A stretch of 33,463 nucleotides of DNA from an uncultured archaeon (GCA_938048735.1 CALIUM010000028.1:1-33463); one strand, 5' to 3'. Counted from the stretch's first letter, positions 1-8,676 are shown. Numbers and translations are program-made. The notes: generated from the letters alone by a model not told the origin.

Positions 1-2
1 CC

Positions 3-608
3 CCCGACTACTACTACACGGACAGGCTCTATACGGTCTACGCCATCGCCCCGGGCGTGGGGGGGAGGAGGAGGAAGGTTCCAGTCGCGGGCCTCGACCA
101 CAGGCCCGCAGGCTGGAGCGAGCTGAGGATGCTCATCTGGGAGGCCATGATCAACCTCCACATCCGTTGGGGGAACCGTGAGGCCATCCTCACCCTTGAG
201 CGCCACCTCCGCAAGGCTGAGACGCCGGCTCAGAAGCCCGGCTACGGGGTGAGGATGCTCAGATTCAAAACCCAGTACGACGCTTGGTTCAGGTGCAGCC
301 TCAACCCAATCACGAGGAGGCTGGTGATCCACTCGGCCGGCTTCGGCCCCGACTTGGAGGAGGTGCACAGGGAGTACAGATTGGATGAGAAGGGCGAGTA
401 CGAGCGGAGGGGCTCCATCATCCCCAAGAGGCTCTTGGAGCCCACCCCCCTCACCCCCAAGCTCCTAGCCTTAGAGCCGTCAGGGCTGAGATACCCCGAC
501 TACCACCCCAAGGAGCATCACCTCTACGGTTGGCATCAGCGCGACGAGGAACCCACATACACCTATGGAAAAGAAACCTCAAAGCCCCTGTATGAACGGA
601 GGAGATAG
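3..608 (+). CDS. Hypothetical protein, 5' end outside the window
   Basis: The frame is open from the first bases of the window (reading PDYYYTDRLYTVYAIAPGVG) and continues without a stop to a TAG at 606-608, so the gene is cut by the window edge. The internal GTG at 57 is probably not the true start. The visible 201 residues are proline-, arginine- and tyrosine-rich, with a predicted helical stretch (WSELRMLIWEAMINLHIRWG) and a charged C-terminus rich in His and Tyr. I see no transmembrane segment, signal peptide or known motif and do not recognise the family. Arg codons include many CGC/CGT besides AGG, unlike the AGG/AGA-dominated housekeeping genes further on. Together with the adjacent repeat-rich DNA and a tyrosine recombinase, this suggests cargo of an integrated element. 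That origin is inference; the coding status is fairly secure. Confidence 0.6.
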   Translation, partial: PDYYYTDRLYTVYAIAPGVGGRRRKVPVAGLDHRPAGWSELRMLIWEAMINLHIRWGNREAILTLERHLRKAETPAQKPGYGVRMLRFKTQYDAWFRCSLNPITRRLVIHSAGFGPDLEEVHREYRLDEKGEYERRGSIIPKRLLEPTPLTPKLLALEPSGLRYPDYHPKEHHLYGWHQRDEEPTYTYGKETSKPLYERRR

Positions 609-626
609 CCGCAATGGAGCCCTAAA

Positions 627-741
627 GAAAAAATATTTTTTTCTTTAAAAATTCGGGGTTTTCAAACACACCCCCAGACCTCAAAGAAGGGTTCAGCGCA
701 CCCTATTCAAAGAAGAATTTTTACAGAAAAAATATTTTTTT
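627..741. repeat. Pair of identical 16-bp AT tracts
   Basis: The 16-mer GAAAAAATATTTTTTT occurs at 627-642 and again at 726-741, 99 bases apart. Each is nearly self-complementary. The first lies about 20 bases after the stop of the partial gene and can serve as an archaeal T-rich terminator. The second may be a duplicated terminator or an AT-rich melting site. Confidence 0.55.
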
Positions 742-902
742 GACGGCCCTTAGCCCCGGTGCTAACCCCAGCCACGGATCAGCAAGCCACAATAACCCCC
801 AAGGGATTGCAAGGGAGCCTTAGAGATCCCCAGAAAAGGATGATAAGGGGCCGATTTCATGAAAAAAACAAAAAAATGGGGCCTATATATGGGGCCTCGG
901 CT

Positions 903-928
903 TCACCGTTAGCTGGGACTAACGGTGA
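903..928. repeat. 10-bp perfect inverted repeat
   Basis: TCACCGTTAG at 903-912 is the exact reverse complement of CTAACGGTGA at 919-928, separated by 6 bases. A G:T and a further C:G pair can extend the stem outward. It may be a protein-binding operator or an RNA hairpin. Confidence 0.6.
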
Positions 929-1032
929 GGAAACGGGCTGAAACCGGGGAGATCCCAGTCAGAGCTTCAAGCTCCCAGAATGCACGGGGTCCCCAGAGGG
1001 GGGCATAAAGAGGCTCTGTCATGCCTAGTTTT

Positions 1033-1052
1033 CTAGAAATCTAGATTTCTAG
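1033..1052. repeat. Perfect 20-bp palindrome
   Basis: The half-site CTAGAAATCT is followed directly by its reverse complement, giving an uninterrupted 20-bp palindrome with three CTAG tetramers. A gapless palindrome of this length suggests a dimeric DNA-binding protein site or a recombination site near the recombinase gene. Confidence 0.65.
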
Positions 1053-1141
1053 GTTTTCTGTAGTGTGGGCGGGGTGTCCAGCCTGTCCAAGGGTATTCCC
1101 ATTTTAATGTATGATGGGGTTAGCTGCTGGGGAACGGGGTT

Positions 1142-1177
1142 AGTGTAGGTAGTGTAGGTAGTGTAGGTAGTGTAGGT
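1142..1177. repeat. Four tandem 9-bp repeats (iteron-like)
   Basis: The unit AGTGTAGGT is repeated four times without a gap or mismatch. Related partial units occur nearby (TAGTGTGGG near 1061, GTGTGTAGG near 1232). Short exact direct repeats next to a recombinase gene are typical of iterons or accessory binding sites, but a simple microsatellite expansion is possible. Confidence 0.75.
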
Positions 1178-1249
1178 ATTTTCCAAGGCATCCCTGTCTC
1201 TCGGGCAATTTCGGAAAGGCTTCGGGGATGGGTGTGTAGGAAAATTGGG

Positions 1250-2428
1250 TTAGCTGATAAGCTCCTTCAGCATCCTCTCCAGCTCTGTTAGTTTCTCCTC
1301 GGCCCGTTGAATCCTCTCCTTCAGGCTGGTGTTTTCTGTGAGGAGCTGGAGGTTTATGGCGTTGGCGTCCGTCAGCTTCCGTGTCAGGTCTATGACCTGT
1401 TCTCGGAGCTGATCCAGGTCACGTTGGAACTTGCTCTGGATCTCAGCCACATCCCTCGGAACCCCGATGAGGAGGTGGGGCTCGGCCTTCCTGTAGAACT
1501 CCCGAAGCTGGTCCCGGCTGTATCGTCGATAGGCCTCGTCAAGGTATCCGACGTGTCCGGCCCAGGCCTCGGCGACGCTCTCGGGGACCGCTATCTTGGC
1601 CTGGCTGAGGAACCACTTCCTGAGCATGTGGATGTGGAGCCTATGCCTGTTGGTGGAGGAGTCCCTCTCATCCATCCTCGCATTCCTGATGGCGTTCTGC
1701 CAAATCTGTTCGGCTGTTGAGGGGCTGAATGGGAAGATCCTGTCATCCTCCACCACCTTCACCCGTCTCAGGCCTCTACCCCTGTTGAGGGAGCCCTCAA
1801 GGTAGGAGTCCCTGACCTTCAACCACTCGGCCAGTGCCTCACGGGCCTCTGAGGAGAGGAAGCTGGTGTAAGCATCCCCACTCTTGGTGTACTCACCCCG
1901 AACATATACCTCGGCCGGGTCTCTCCTCAGATCCACATCGGACAGTCTGAGCTTCAGGGCCTCTCCGATCCGGATCCCGCTGGAGGCCAGGAAGAGGAAG
2001 AGGGCCCTCCCCTTCACATCTGTATGGGTCAGGACTCTGCGGAGGATCTCACGGCTGAGTTCAGCCTCCCCAGTCCTGGCTCTGCTGCCCTTCGGGAGCC
2101 TCCCAAGCAGGAGCCTCTGCTGTTTACGGGTGACCTCAACTCCCAGGGTGTACTCCAGCCACCCCTTGGCCCCTGAGATGAAGGCCTTGGCCGACTTCGG
2201 GGGCCTCCCATGAAGGTCAGCCGCATACTTCAACAGGTCCTTGAACCAGTCCCTCCCAGCCCTGCACTCCTCCACATACCTGGCGGCATGCAGCTCAAGG
2301 GAGCTGTTATCCAATTCAACCCCATAGACGCTCCTGAGGAAGTGCCTCACACCCGATTGGAAGACGTACCTCGTGTTCCTCTTGGCATAGGTCTCCAGCC
2401 AATCCATCACGTAACGGTTTTCAGCCAA
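1250..2428 (-). CDS. Tyrosine recombinase (integrase) with C-terminal coiled coil
   Basis: A 392-residue phage-integrase-family recombinase that cuts and rejoins DNA through a covalent tyrosine link. The catalytic set is visible: Arg153 in SSGIRIGEAL, Lys182 in GEYTKSGDAY, His267 and Arg270 in HMLRKW, His292 in AGHVG, and probable nucleophile Tyr303 in YRRYS. Residues 1-115 look like the SAM-like DNA-binding domain. Beyond the catalytic domain, residues 335-390 form a strong predicted coiled coil with Leu/Ile heptads, an unusual addition that could mediate multimerisation. The start is a TTG at 2428 preceded by GGTGAGGGG, with a TATA-like box about 37 bases upstream. Stop is TAA. Its target site is not identifiable here. 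It is probably the integrase of the element to its left. Confidence 0.88.
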   Translation of the reverse strand: MAENRYVMDWLETYAKRNTRYVFQSGVRHFLRSVYGVELDNSSLELHAARYVEECRAGRDWFKDLLKYAADLHGRPPKSAKAFISGAKGWLEYTLGVEVTRKQQRLLLGRLPKGSRARTGEAELSREILRRVLTHTDVKGRALFLFLASSGIRIGEALKLRLSDVDLRRDPAEVYVRGEYTKSGDAYTSFLSSEAREALAEWLKVRDSYLEGSLNRGRGLRRVKVVEDDRIFPFSPSTAEQIWQNAIRNARMDERDSSTNRHRLHIHMLRKWFLSQAKIAVPESVAEAWAGHVGYLDEAYRRYSRDQLREFYRKAEPHLLIGVPRDVAEIQSKFQRDLDQLREQVIDLTRKLTDANAINLQLLTENTSLKERIQRAEEKLTELERMLKELIS

Positions 2429-2887
2429 CCCCTCACCCCGAAGCCAGATAGCCTCAACCCTTAATAAATTTTTTCCTTATCAACAAGGAATTTGCTGTGA
2501 TTAAGAAATGACATAGAGAAAGCAAGGAAAGGCGATGTTTGGTTTGACATTTACCTGAAGACACTCTATATTGAACTTGAGGATTGATCTCCAATAAAAA
2601 TTGAAAATAAAATTTTCCAATATAGAACTGATTGGATTGTATCCGTTATTATCTAGGCAGCAGAGGGCCCACCAGCCCTCTCTCATGAGACTAGAGGCTC
2701 CTTAGTGCCGTAATCTCAGTTTTTAGACAATTAACTCAACTACCGCTAAAATCTTCAAAACAAGGCCCCCTCCATTCACCAACGCGATCTCACAGGTTCG
2801 CGAGAAGGATTCTAGATATTCAGAGTTGTAATCTCAGCAGATCTCTTTATTATCATCAACTAGGTTAGAACTGTTTGGGGGGTCTTT
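2429..2887. other. Gene-poor intergenic region between integrase and ThDP gene
   Basis: About 460 bases, clearly more AT-rich than the flanking genes. The 61-codon minus-strand ORF at 2501-2686 has an unconvincing composition. The decamer GTAATCTCAG occurs twice (2710-2719 and 2828-2837). A TTTATTAT box near 2846-2853 can be the promoter of the gene starting at 2888. No tRNA fragment or obvious attachment repeat was found. The region probably contains the boundary between the element and the core chromosome. Confidence 0.45.
2461..2468 (-). promoter_or_regulatory. TATA box of the integrase gene
   Basis: Read on the minus strand, TTTATTAA preceded by an A-rich stretch lies about 37 bases upstream of the TTG start at 2428, the spacing expected for an archaeal TATA box with a short leader. 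A small inverted repeat (TCCTT/AAGGA, about 2473-2488) sits just upstream and could be an operator. Confidence 0.4.
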
Positions 2888-4627
2888 ATGGGATTGAAGG
2901 AGGTAGAGGTGGCAGACCTATTCGTAGAGACCTTGAGGAGCCTAGGCGTGGAGTACATCTTTATTAATCCAGGTACTGACACTATCCCAATTCAGGAGAG
3001 CCTGGCCAGGCTGATGGCTGAGGGTATAGAGGAGCTTAGAGCTGTTCTCTGCCCCCATGAGGGGGTGGCAGTCTCGATGGCAGAGGGGTATGCCATGGTG
3101 AAGGGGAGGCCCCAGCTGGTGCTTGTTCACGTGGATGTAGGTACCCTCAACGCCGGGAGCGCCATCCACAATGTGTTGAGGGATAGGGTTCCCATAGTTC
3201 TATGTGCTGGGGTGACCCCCTCAACCCTCAGGGGCGATGTGAGGGGCGCGAGGGAGACCCACGTCCACTGGATGCAGGATGTCCCTGATCAGGGCCTAAT
3301 TCTCCGCGACTATGTGAAGTGGTTCTACCTGGTGAGGAATGGGGAGCACCTCCCCTACGCCCTGGCTAGGGCCTTCCAGGTGGCTGAGTCCAGTCCAGGG
3401 GGGCCATGCTACCTGATGCTTCCTAGGGAGGTTCTTATGGAGAGGAGGGAAGGGGTGGATCTTTTTCCCCCCTCAAGGTATCCCCCGGCAGCCCCCCCTC
3501 AGGCTGATCCCAAGTCCTTAAAGGAGGCCGCCGGGATGATCCTCGAGGCGGAGGAGCCGGTCATTATAACCAGTTACATGGGAAGGAGGGGCTCCTCCAT
3601 GGCCTATCTCGTCGGGCTTTCTGAGCTTTTATCCATACCCGTCCTTGAGCCTAAGAGATGCAGGGCCAACTTCCCCACAAACCACCCCAACTATCAGGGA
3701 AGAAGAATCGGAGAATATGTTGAGAGGGCCGATCTCATCCTATTGATCGATGTAGATGTGCCGTGGCTCCCTAAGAGGGGGACGAACCCCCTAGGAGCCA
3801 AGCCCAGGGAGGAGGCCAGGATAATCCAGATAGATATCGACCCCCTCAAGGAGCGTATTCCTCTATGGGGGTTTAGGGCAGATATCTCCATCACCGCGGA
3901 GGCTGGGACTGCCGTCTCCTCCCTTATATCAATCCTTGTTAAGAGCCAATCCCTCAACCCTATAAGAGAGATGGTAAGGGAGAGGGCGGCCAGACTGAGG
4001 GAGGAGCATGGGCTGTGGAGGAGGAGGCTAGAGGAGGAGGCCCATAGAAGGAGGAACATGAAACCCATAGAGCCCCACTGGCTCTTCCATATTCTAAATG
4101 AGCTTAAGGGGGATGAGACCGTGATCATAGACGACGCCGTCTCCAACTCAGGCCTCCTACAAGACTACATCGATGTCACGGGGCCTGAGACCTTCTACGG
4201 TCTCAATGGGAGTAACATGGGCTGGGGGTTACCAGCAGCTTTAGGGGCCAGTCTAGCCCTCAAGGATAAACCTGTAGTTGCCATAACTGGGGATGGATCC
4301 TTCATATTCTCTAATCCAGTGGCGGGGCTCTGGGTTGCTAAAAGCTATGGGATACCTCTAACCCTAATAGTTCTGAATAACAGGGGCTACGCGGCGGTGA
4401 AGCAGAGCCTCCTAGCCTCATACCCGGAGGGGTGGTCTAAGGCCAAGGGCAGATTTATAGGAGTGGACTTTGAGCCTCCACCCGAATATAGGGCAATAGC
4501 TGAGGCCTGTGGATGCAGGGGATACTCCGTAGAGAATCCCGAGAACCTAGAGGAGATACTTAAAGAAGCTTGTAAGAGGGGAAGGGTGGAACCAGTCATT
4601 TTAGATATTAAGCTAAAACCTATATGA
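2888..4627 (+). CDS. Thiamine-diphosphate-dependent enzyme, acetolactate synthase-like
   Basis: A 579-residue member of the large ThDP decarboxylase/ligase family (acetolactate synthase, benzoylformate and sulfopyruvate decarboxylase relatives). The family order is visible: an N-terminal pyrimidine-binding domain with the activating Glu58 in CPHEGVAVSMAEGYA, a central domain (about 200-350), and a C-terminal pyrophosphate-binding domain whose motif begins at GDG 468-470 and ends at NN 497-498. The segment VHVDVGTLNAGSAIHN (80-95) is characteristic of an acetolactate-synthase-like subgroup annotated only as ThDP-requiring proteins. ATG at 2888 has GGGGGG upstream. No regulatory small subunit lies nearby, so a biosynthetic acetolactate synthase is unlikely. 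The substrate cannot be read from sequence; a 2-oxo acid is expected. The next gene is convergent, so there is no operon context. Confidence 0.85.
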   Translation: MGLKEVEVADLFVETLRSLGVEYIFINPGTDTIPIQESLARLMAEGIEELRAVLCPHEGVAVSMAEGYAMVKGRPQLVLVHVDVGTLNAGSAIHNVLRDRVPIVLCAGVTPSTLRGDVRGARETHVHWMQDVPDQGLILRDYVKWFYLVRNGEHLPYALARAFQVAESSPGGPCYLMLPREVLMERREGVDLFPPSRYPPAAPPQADPKSLKEAAGMILEAEEPVIITSYMGRRGSSMAYLVGLSELLSIPVLEPKRCRANFPTNHPNYQGRRIGEYVERADLILLIDVDVPWLPKRGTNPLGAKPREEARIIQIDIDPLKERIPLWGFRADISITAEAGTAVSSLISILVKSQSLNPIREMVRERAARLREEHGLWRRRLEEEAHRRRNMKPIEPHWLFHILNELKGDETVIIDDAVSNSGLLQDYIDVTGPETFYGLNGSNMGWGLPAALGASLALKDKPVVAITGDGSFIFSNPVAGLWVAKSYGIPLTLIVLNNRGYAAVKQSLLASYPEGWSKAKGRFIGVDFEPPPEYRAIAEACGCRGYSVENPENLEEILKEACKRGRVEPVILDIKLKPI

Positions 4628-4852
4628 GCCCCTCCTCCGAGAGGGCAGCTGCGGGTAGAAGGTAGCCGGATATAGATTTCATTCCCGCCTTCTTTAAGGG
4701 AGTGCTCTTAGCTCCATATTCTCCGTAATGTTTGGATATATGGCTAAGGCTGAGCGGGGCCGCCTGTTGGTTCAATCGATATACCTAACGATCATGATTC
4801 CAGTACTCTTATGGGTTTATAGAAAAAGATAGAGAACCTTCTTCTCGGCAGG

Positions 4853-6340
4853 CTATCTTCTCCACCTTCTCCCAATCGGGTAGATGTCTTCTGGGATGTT
4901 CCTGTACTCTAACTGTGTAAGGTCGGCGGGGCCTAGGCCGAGAGCATCCACCTCTATGATAGCCCCAGCCACGTCTTGGTAGTAGGCCCTGAAGTGGACC
5001 CTTGACTTTATGGCTATTATATCCAGGGAGTTGAGGTTTAGGCCTAACGCAGAGAAAATGGCGTCGTCTATTACTTGGTGGAGGGTTGGGGTGATTATGA
5101 TGTGGTTGTTGGACCCGAACCCTATCACTCCAACTTTGCCGAGTCTGACCCTGGCTCCCCTAGCCATGGGCCCGTTATGAACATATTCGCAGGCTCCTAG
5201 ATACTCGACCCTACCCGAGATCCTCACAGGCTCCCCTGATAGGGGATGGGCATAGCCTCCAACCATCACCTCTACATGATCTCCTAACTTGGCCTTTCTT
5301 GAGATCTCCTCTAGGGCCCTCTCGTCGGCTATCGTCGCGACGGCGAAGTTCTCGGCCTTTTGATCTATCAGCTCCCTAAGGATGTGGGTGCTGTCTCCAG
5401 TCCTATCGCTGTGGTCAGCTAGGATCACGGGCCTCCTCCCCTCCCTTGCAGCCCTTATGGCCTGTTCTACCCCCTCCCTCGTCTTCGGGATCCTCTTACC
5501 AGCGAAGGGCTCCCTGAGGCTCCAGATGTAGTCCGAGACATCCTGAGCTGCCCTCTCCGCGAGCTCTCTATCCCCATCAGTTAGAGCTATTACTGTTGCT
5601 CCCACATCTGGGACGTCTGCATATGCGAAGCCGAAGGCGACCGATACGTAGTAGGCTCCCCTTCCCTCCCATTCCCTTGCCCTATCCATGATATCCTTCG
5701 CCGGGTAGAAGTCGGTTCCTTGGAATACGCTGGGGGTTATCACCCCTGGCTTCCTGATGGCCATGACCGGTTTGAACTCCCCTCTGGCCGTCGCTATGAG
5801 GCACCTGGCCGCTTTCAGCCCCGTCTCCTCCGAGTCTATATGTGGATATGTCTTTATGATGAATACTCCGTCGGCCACATCTGTGAGTTCATGATCCTCG
5901 TTCGCGTGGAGGTCGAGGGTGACCATAATGGGCACATTGCCTACGGCCCCCCTCACCCGCCTGACGATCTCTGCCTCTGGCTTAAGACAGCCCTCAACGG
6001 CCATGGCCCCGTGGAGGGCTAGGAGGACCCCATCCACCCTGCCAGCGCCCCTCAACCTCTCCGCTATCTCATAGGTGTATTTGTCGAAGCACTCGCTAGT
6101 AAGCCAGCTGCCTGAGGAGCCCCCCCAGCTCCTTGAGGCGTCTAGGATCCCCACCAGCTCCACGTCCCCGGCCTCCTCCGCGGCCCTTATGAAGCCATTT
6201 ATATAGCTGGGTATGCCCCTGTGGACTTTGAGTACCTCCTCCCCCCTTAAGACGCCTCCTCGCTCAAAGTCATCGATGGTTGTAGGCCTCGGGCAGAAGG
6301 TGCAAGTCTCATGAGAGAATGAAGCTACTGCTATCCTCAT
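4853..6340 (-). CDS. M81-family metallopeptidase (MlrC/microcystinase C-like)
   Basis: A 495-residue protein of the MlrC family, whose founding bacterial member is a zinc-dependent peptidase that completes microcystin degradation; archaeal members have unknown substrates. It starts with the typical MRIAVASFSHETCTF. The family glycine-rich loop ALHGAMAVEG is at 109-117, and the likely metal ligands are Asp143 and His145 in TLDLHAN and His167 in TYPHIDSEE. The C-terminal MlrC domain carries ADHSDRTGDSTH and GFGSNNHIIITP. Length is normal. No signal peptide or membrane segment is seen, so it is cytosolic. It ends in TAG and converges on the ThDP gene. Its start at 6340 is 88 bases from the stop of the next minus-strand gene upstream (6429), so separate transcription is possible. 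Confidence 0.85.
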   Translation of the reverse strand: MRIAVASFSHETCTFCPRPTTIDDFERGGVLRGEEVLKVHRGIPSYINGFIRAAEEAGDVELVGILDASRSWGGSSGSWLTSECFDKYTYEIAERLRGAGRVDGVLLALHGAMAVEGCLKPEAEIVRRVRGAVGNVPIMVTLDLHANEDHELTDVADGVFIIKTYPHIDSEETGLKAARCLIATARGEFKPVMAIRKPGVITPSVFQGTDFYPAKDIMDRAREWEGRGAYYVSVAFGFAYADVPDVGATVIALTDGDRELAERAAQDVSDYIWSLREPFAGKRIPKTREGVEQAIRAAREGRRPVILADHSDRTGDSTHILRELIDQKAENFAVATIADERALEEISRKAKLGDHVEVMVGGYAHPLSGEPVRISGRVEYLGACEYVHNGPMARGARVRLGKVGVIGFGSNNHIIITPTLHQVIDDAIFSALGLNLNSLDIIAIKSRVHFRAYYQDVAGAIIEVDALGLGPADLTQLEYRNIPEDIYPIGRRWRR

Positions 6341-6428
6341 CGAGTAGATTATGAGGTTAGAGGTTAAAATTTTTATCTAATCAAAGGGAGCGCTAAATTC
6401 TGTTATGAATCTAAACTCCTTTCGATGT

Positions 6429-7706
6429 TCATTCTACAGCTTCGCCGAGAAGATAGCCTGTCCTAGCATCTTTGACTGTGACCTCCATGAAGTCTCCGAG
6501 CTTCGCATTCCCTTTGAAGGCTATGGGCCTGTAAGCATAGTTTCTCCCAACCATGGTCTCTCCCTTCCCACGCTCATCTACCAGGATCTCACCCCTCCAA
6601 CCCACCCATCCTCGGCTTTTCTCTAGGGATATCCTCTCCCAAATCCGTCTCATGATGCTCGAGCGCCTCTTGGTCTCCCTGCCATGGATCTGCCCCGGCA
6701 TCCTCTCCGCCTCTGTGCAGGGCCTCGGCCAGAACCTGGATATATTTAGAACCTCGGGCTTAACCTCCTCGATGAGCCTCAAAGACTCCCTGAACTGCTC
6801 CTCCGTCTCTCCCGGGAAGCCCACGATGATGTCCGTGGATAGGGTGAGGCCTGGAAAGGCCTCCCTGAACCTCGAGACTATCTCCCTGAAATCCTCTACC
6901 GAGTAGCCCCTCCTCATCCTCCTGAGGATCTCGTCATCCCCTGACTGGACTGGGAGGTGGAGGAACTTGAAGACCTTCTGAGACTTATAGGCCTCTATGA
7001 GGTCTTCTAGGATCCTCTTAGCCTCGTTTGGGGTCATCATCCCAACCCTTATGTAGAATCTCCCTTCCAGCTCGCTTAGCTCATCCAGCAGCTGGGGCAG
7101 CTTGTAGCCCTTCCACCTGTAGGCTGCAGTATCCTCCGCAGTCACCCAGATCTCCCTGCAGCCCTCCTCAAGAGCCCTCCTTGCATCCTCTAATACCCCA
7201 TCAGCTGGGTAGGAGTGTAGATGCCCCCTAGCCATCTTAACGATGCAGTAGCTGCATCTCCCTAGACACCCGGAGGCTATTGGGGCGATATGAATGATGG
7301 GGTTTCTTCTAAGCCTAGGAAGGTGAACCTTCTCTAACCCCTCTCCACCTATAAATTCTAGGCGCCTCCTCTCCAACGAGGCCTCCAGGGCCTCAACGGC
7401 GTGGTGTATATCATCAGGGCCTATCAGGCTTGCCCCCGGGGCTGCTTGTTCTACCAGCCACCTCTCTGCCTTGGGCATACACCCAGCAACGACCATGGGC
7501 ACTCCCTTGGATGAGAGCTCCCTTAGGCGTTTGAGCATCTTCCGCTCCGTGGGCGTCTTCACCACGCATGTGAGGACTATGAAGCTCTCGGCATCCTCGG
7601 GCGAGGCGGTGGGGATATGACCCGATCTCATTAAGAGTCCTGATATAAACTCTGCATCCGCTATGTTGGCGCTGCATCCATAGACCTCGACATATACCCT
7701 AGCCAT
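6429..7706 (-). CDS. tRNA (t6A37) methylthiotransferase, MiaB/CDKAL1-type radical SAM enzyme
   Basis: This enzyme adds a methylthio group to N6-threonylcarbamoyladenosine at position 37 of ANN-decoding tRNAs, improving codon reading. Domains run in order: an N-terminal UPF0004 domain with cluster cysteines C11 (YGCSAN), C47 (LTCVVK) and C76 (AGCMPK); a radical-SAM core with C147, C151 and C154 in GCLGRCSYC; and a C-terminal TRAM RNA-binding domain (about 365-425). The open frame reaches a GTG at 7772. I prefer the ATG at 7706 because the family begins a few residues before YGCSxN and the extra 22 residues lack conservation. The archaeal/eukaryotic e-MtaB subtype is assigned by the SGCLGRCSYCIVKMARG signature. 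Stop TGA. Confidence 0.9.
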   Translation of the reverse strand: MARVYVEVYGCSANIADAEFISGLLMRSGHIPTASPEDAESFIVLTCVVKTPTERKMLKRLRELSSKGVPMVVAGCMPKAERWLVEQAAPGASLIGPDDIHHAVEALEASLERRRLEFIGGEGLEKVHLPRLRRNPIIHIAPIASGCLGRCSYCIVKMARGHLHSYPADGVLEDARRALEEGCREIWVTAEDTAAYRWKGYKLPQLLDELSELEGRFYIRVGMMTPNEAKRILEDLIEAYKSQKVFKFLHLPVQSGDDEILRRMRRGYSVEDFREIVSRFREAFPGLTLSTDIIVGFPGETEEQFRESLRLIEEVKPEVLNISRFWPRPCTEAERMPGQIHGRETKRRSSIMRRIWERISLEKSRGWVGWRGEILVDERGKGETMVGRNYAYRPIAFKGNAKLGDFMEVTVKDARTGYLLGEAVE

Positions 7707-8061
7707 TTCTATAACTATTATCTCACAGCCAAGCCGTCGAATAAAAGGAACTCTTAAAATGTTTTCTCTCACCTCATAGGACTTTAAGCTTCGAATATTG
7801 AGATGGCCCCTTTTTAAATGAATAGTTAAAACACGGCCTAGTCTTTTGGGAAATATTTATTAAATTATACATTCGTGGAAGCGCCTGTTGGGGGAGGGCG
7901 ACTTTGGTTCATGCTCTTCGAAGGAGCTAGTTCCCATTCATTTTAAAAATGGAGCGCCGCTAGACAAAAAGTTAAGCTCTATAAATACATAGTCCATGAA
8001 CCCCCGTTTCCCAAATCTTATTAGACATGTGATTCAACTCCTCAACCGAGGTTATTAATCC
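7707..8061. other. Intergenic stretch with possible small structured transcript
   Basis: About 355 bases without a convincing gene. An AT-rich promoter-like patch (TATTTATTAAATTATAC, about 7854-7870) precedes a GC-richer segment, roughly 7877-7970, containing two short potential hairpins (GCTC/GAGC around 7912-7930 and CCATT/AATGG around 7933-7951). No C/D or H/ACA box set was recognised. A small RNA is possible but unproven. Confidence 0.25.
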
Positions 8062-8334
8062 TTGATCACAGCTAAGAAGATAATTAATCTTCAGTTATCA
8101 GAGGATAGATGTGAAGGCGTCCAGCTGGAAAACCCATGCACCATAGCTATAATAAGGGTTGGGGATCTGGCTGGCGCCTCAGCCCAGGATTTAAAATTTG
8201 AAATTATACCTGACCGTGGGGGTCGGATTATCTCCCTCCCAGATTTATATGACCTGGAGCCCCTCTCCGGCCCGGAGGCACCCCTTCACCTAGAAATAGA
8301 ACTCTACCAGATGGAGCCTCCTATAGAGGCTTAA
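8062..8334 (+). CDS. Small hypothetical protein
   Basis: A 90-codon frame starting at TTG 8062 with GAGG about 9 bases upstream and ending in TAA. Codon choice (ATA, AGG, CTG/CTC) resembles the chromosomal genes. The centre reads FEIIPDRGGRIISLPD, faintly reminiscent of sugar-epimerase-like beta-sandwich folds, but the match is too weak to name. No membrane segment or cysteine motif. It could be a genuine small protein or the remnant of a longer gene. Neighbours do not inform function. Confidence 0.35.
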   Translation: MITAKKIINLQLSEDRCEGVQLENPCTIAIIRVGDLAGASAQDLKFEIIPDRGGRIISLPDLYDLEPLSGPEAPLHLEIELYQMEPPIEA

Positions 8335-8463
8335 GAGACGATCCCCCAAAACGAAATAGAAATCGTTAATCTGCTGAAGCCATTTCCTTAGAAAATCAAA
8401 GAAAGATTCTCATTAGTAATTATTTTAGGGGCTTAAATTTCTATTATGTCGGGTGGGATATCC

Positions 8464-8676
8464 TCACTTCGGGTGGCTTATTGTGGCCCAGATTGTTACT
8501 ATGAGGAGGGTCGCCACAGCACCTGCTAACCCTGAGAGGAACCACTCGGCGTTTATAAGCTCTGGAAATATCATCAGGATGACGGGTATTATACGATGGT
8601 ATGTGAAGTAGGCTATTACTCCTGCTATGAAACCAAGGAGGGTGCATGCCCCCAATATTTTAACCCTCTCGTTCAT
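8464..8676 (-). CDS. Small two-helix membrane protein
   Basis: A 70-residue protein with two clear hydrophobic segments, about residues 7-36 (including GACTLLGFIAGVIAYF) and 46-66 (LSGLAGAVATLLIVTIWAT), separated by a short loop. The N-terminus (MNERVK) is charged, as expected for an uncleaved membrane anchor. ATG at 8676 is preceded by GAGGGAT. Function unknown. It is divergent from the division locus that starts at 8941, so co-regulation is possible but not shown. Confidence 0.55.
   Translation of the reverse strand: MNERVKILGACTLLGFIAGVIAYFTYHRIIPVILMIFPELINAEWFLSGLAGAVATLLIVTIWATISHPK

Larger units (their letters stand above)
609..1249. other. Gene-free, repeat-rich stretch of a putative integrated element
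   Basis: About 640 bases with no convincing gene. It holds two copies of an A6-TA-T7 type tract, a long inverted repeat, a perfect 20-bp palindrome and four tandem 9-bp repeats, all listed separately. The 60-codon ORF at 759-941 has no recognisable composition or ribosome-binding site. Density of repeats next to a tyrosine recombinase fits a control region (replication origin, recombination site or operator) of a plasmid or virus-like element. Confidence 0.5.

Noticed and set aside
759-941. 60-codon ORF in the repeat-rich region
   Set aside because: No ribosome-binding site, unconvincing composition, and it overlaps the inverted repeat.
1142-1177. CRISPR-like array
   Set aside because: The 9-bp repeats are directly adjacent with no spacers and there are no cas genes in the window.
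2501-2686. 61-codon minus-strand ORF
   Set aside because: AT-driven composition rich in Asn, Phe and Ile, no ribosome-binding site or recognisable pattern.
2888-6340. Operon of the ThDP enzyme and the M81 peptidase
   Set aside because: The genes are convergent on opposite strands, so only proximity links them.
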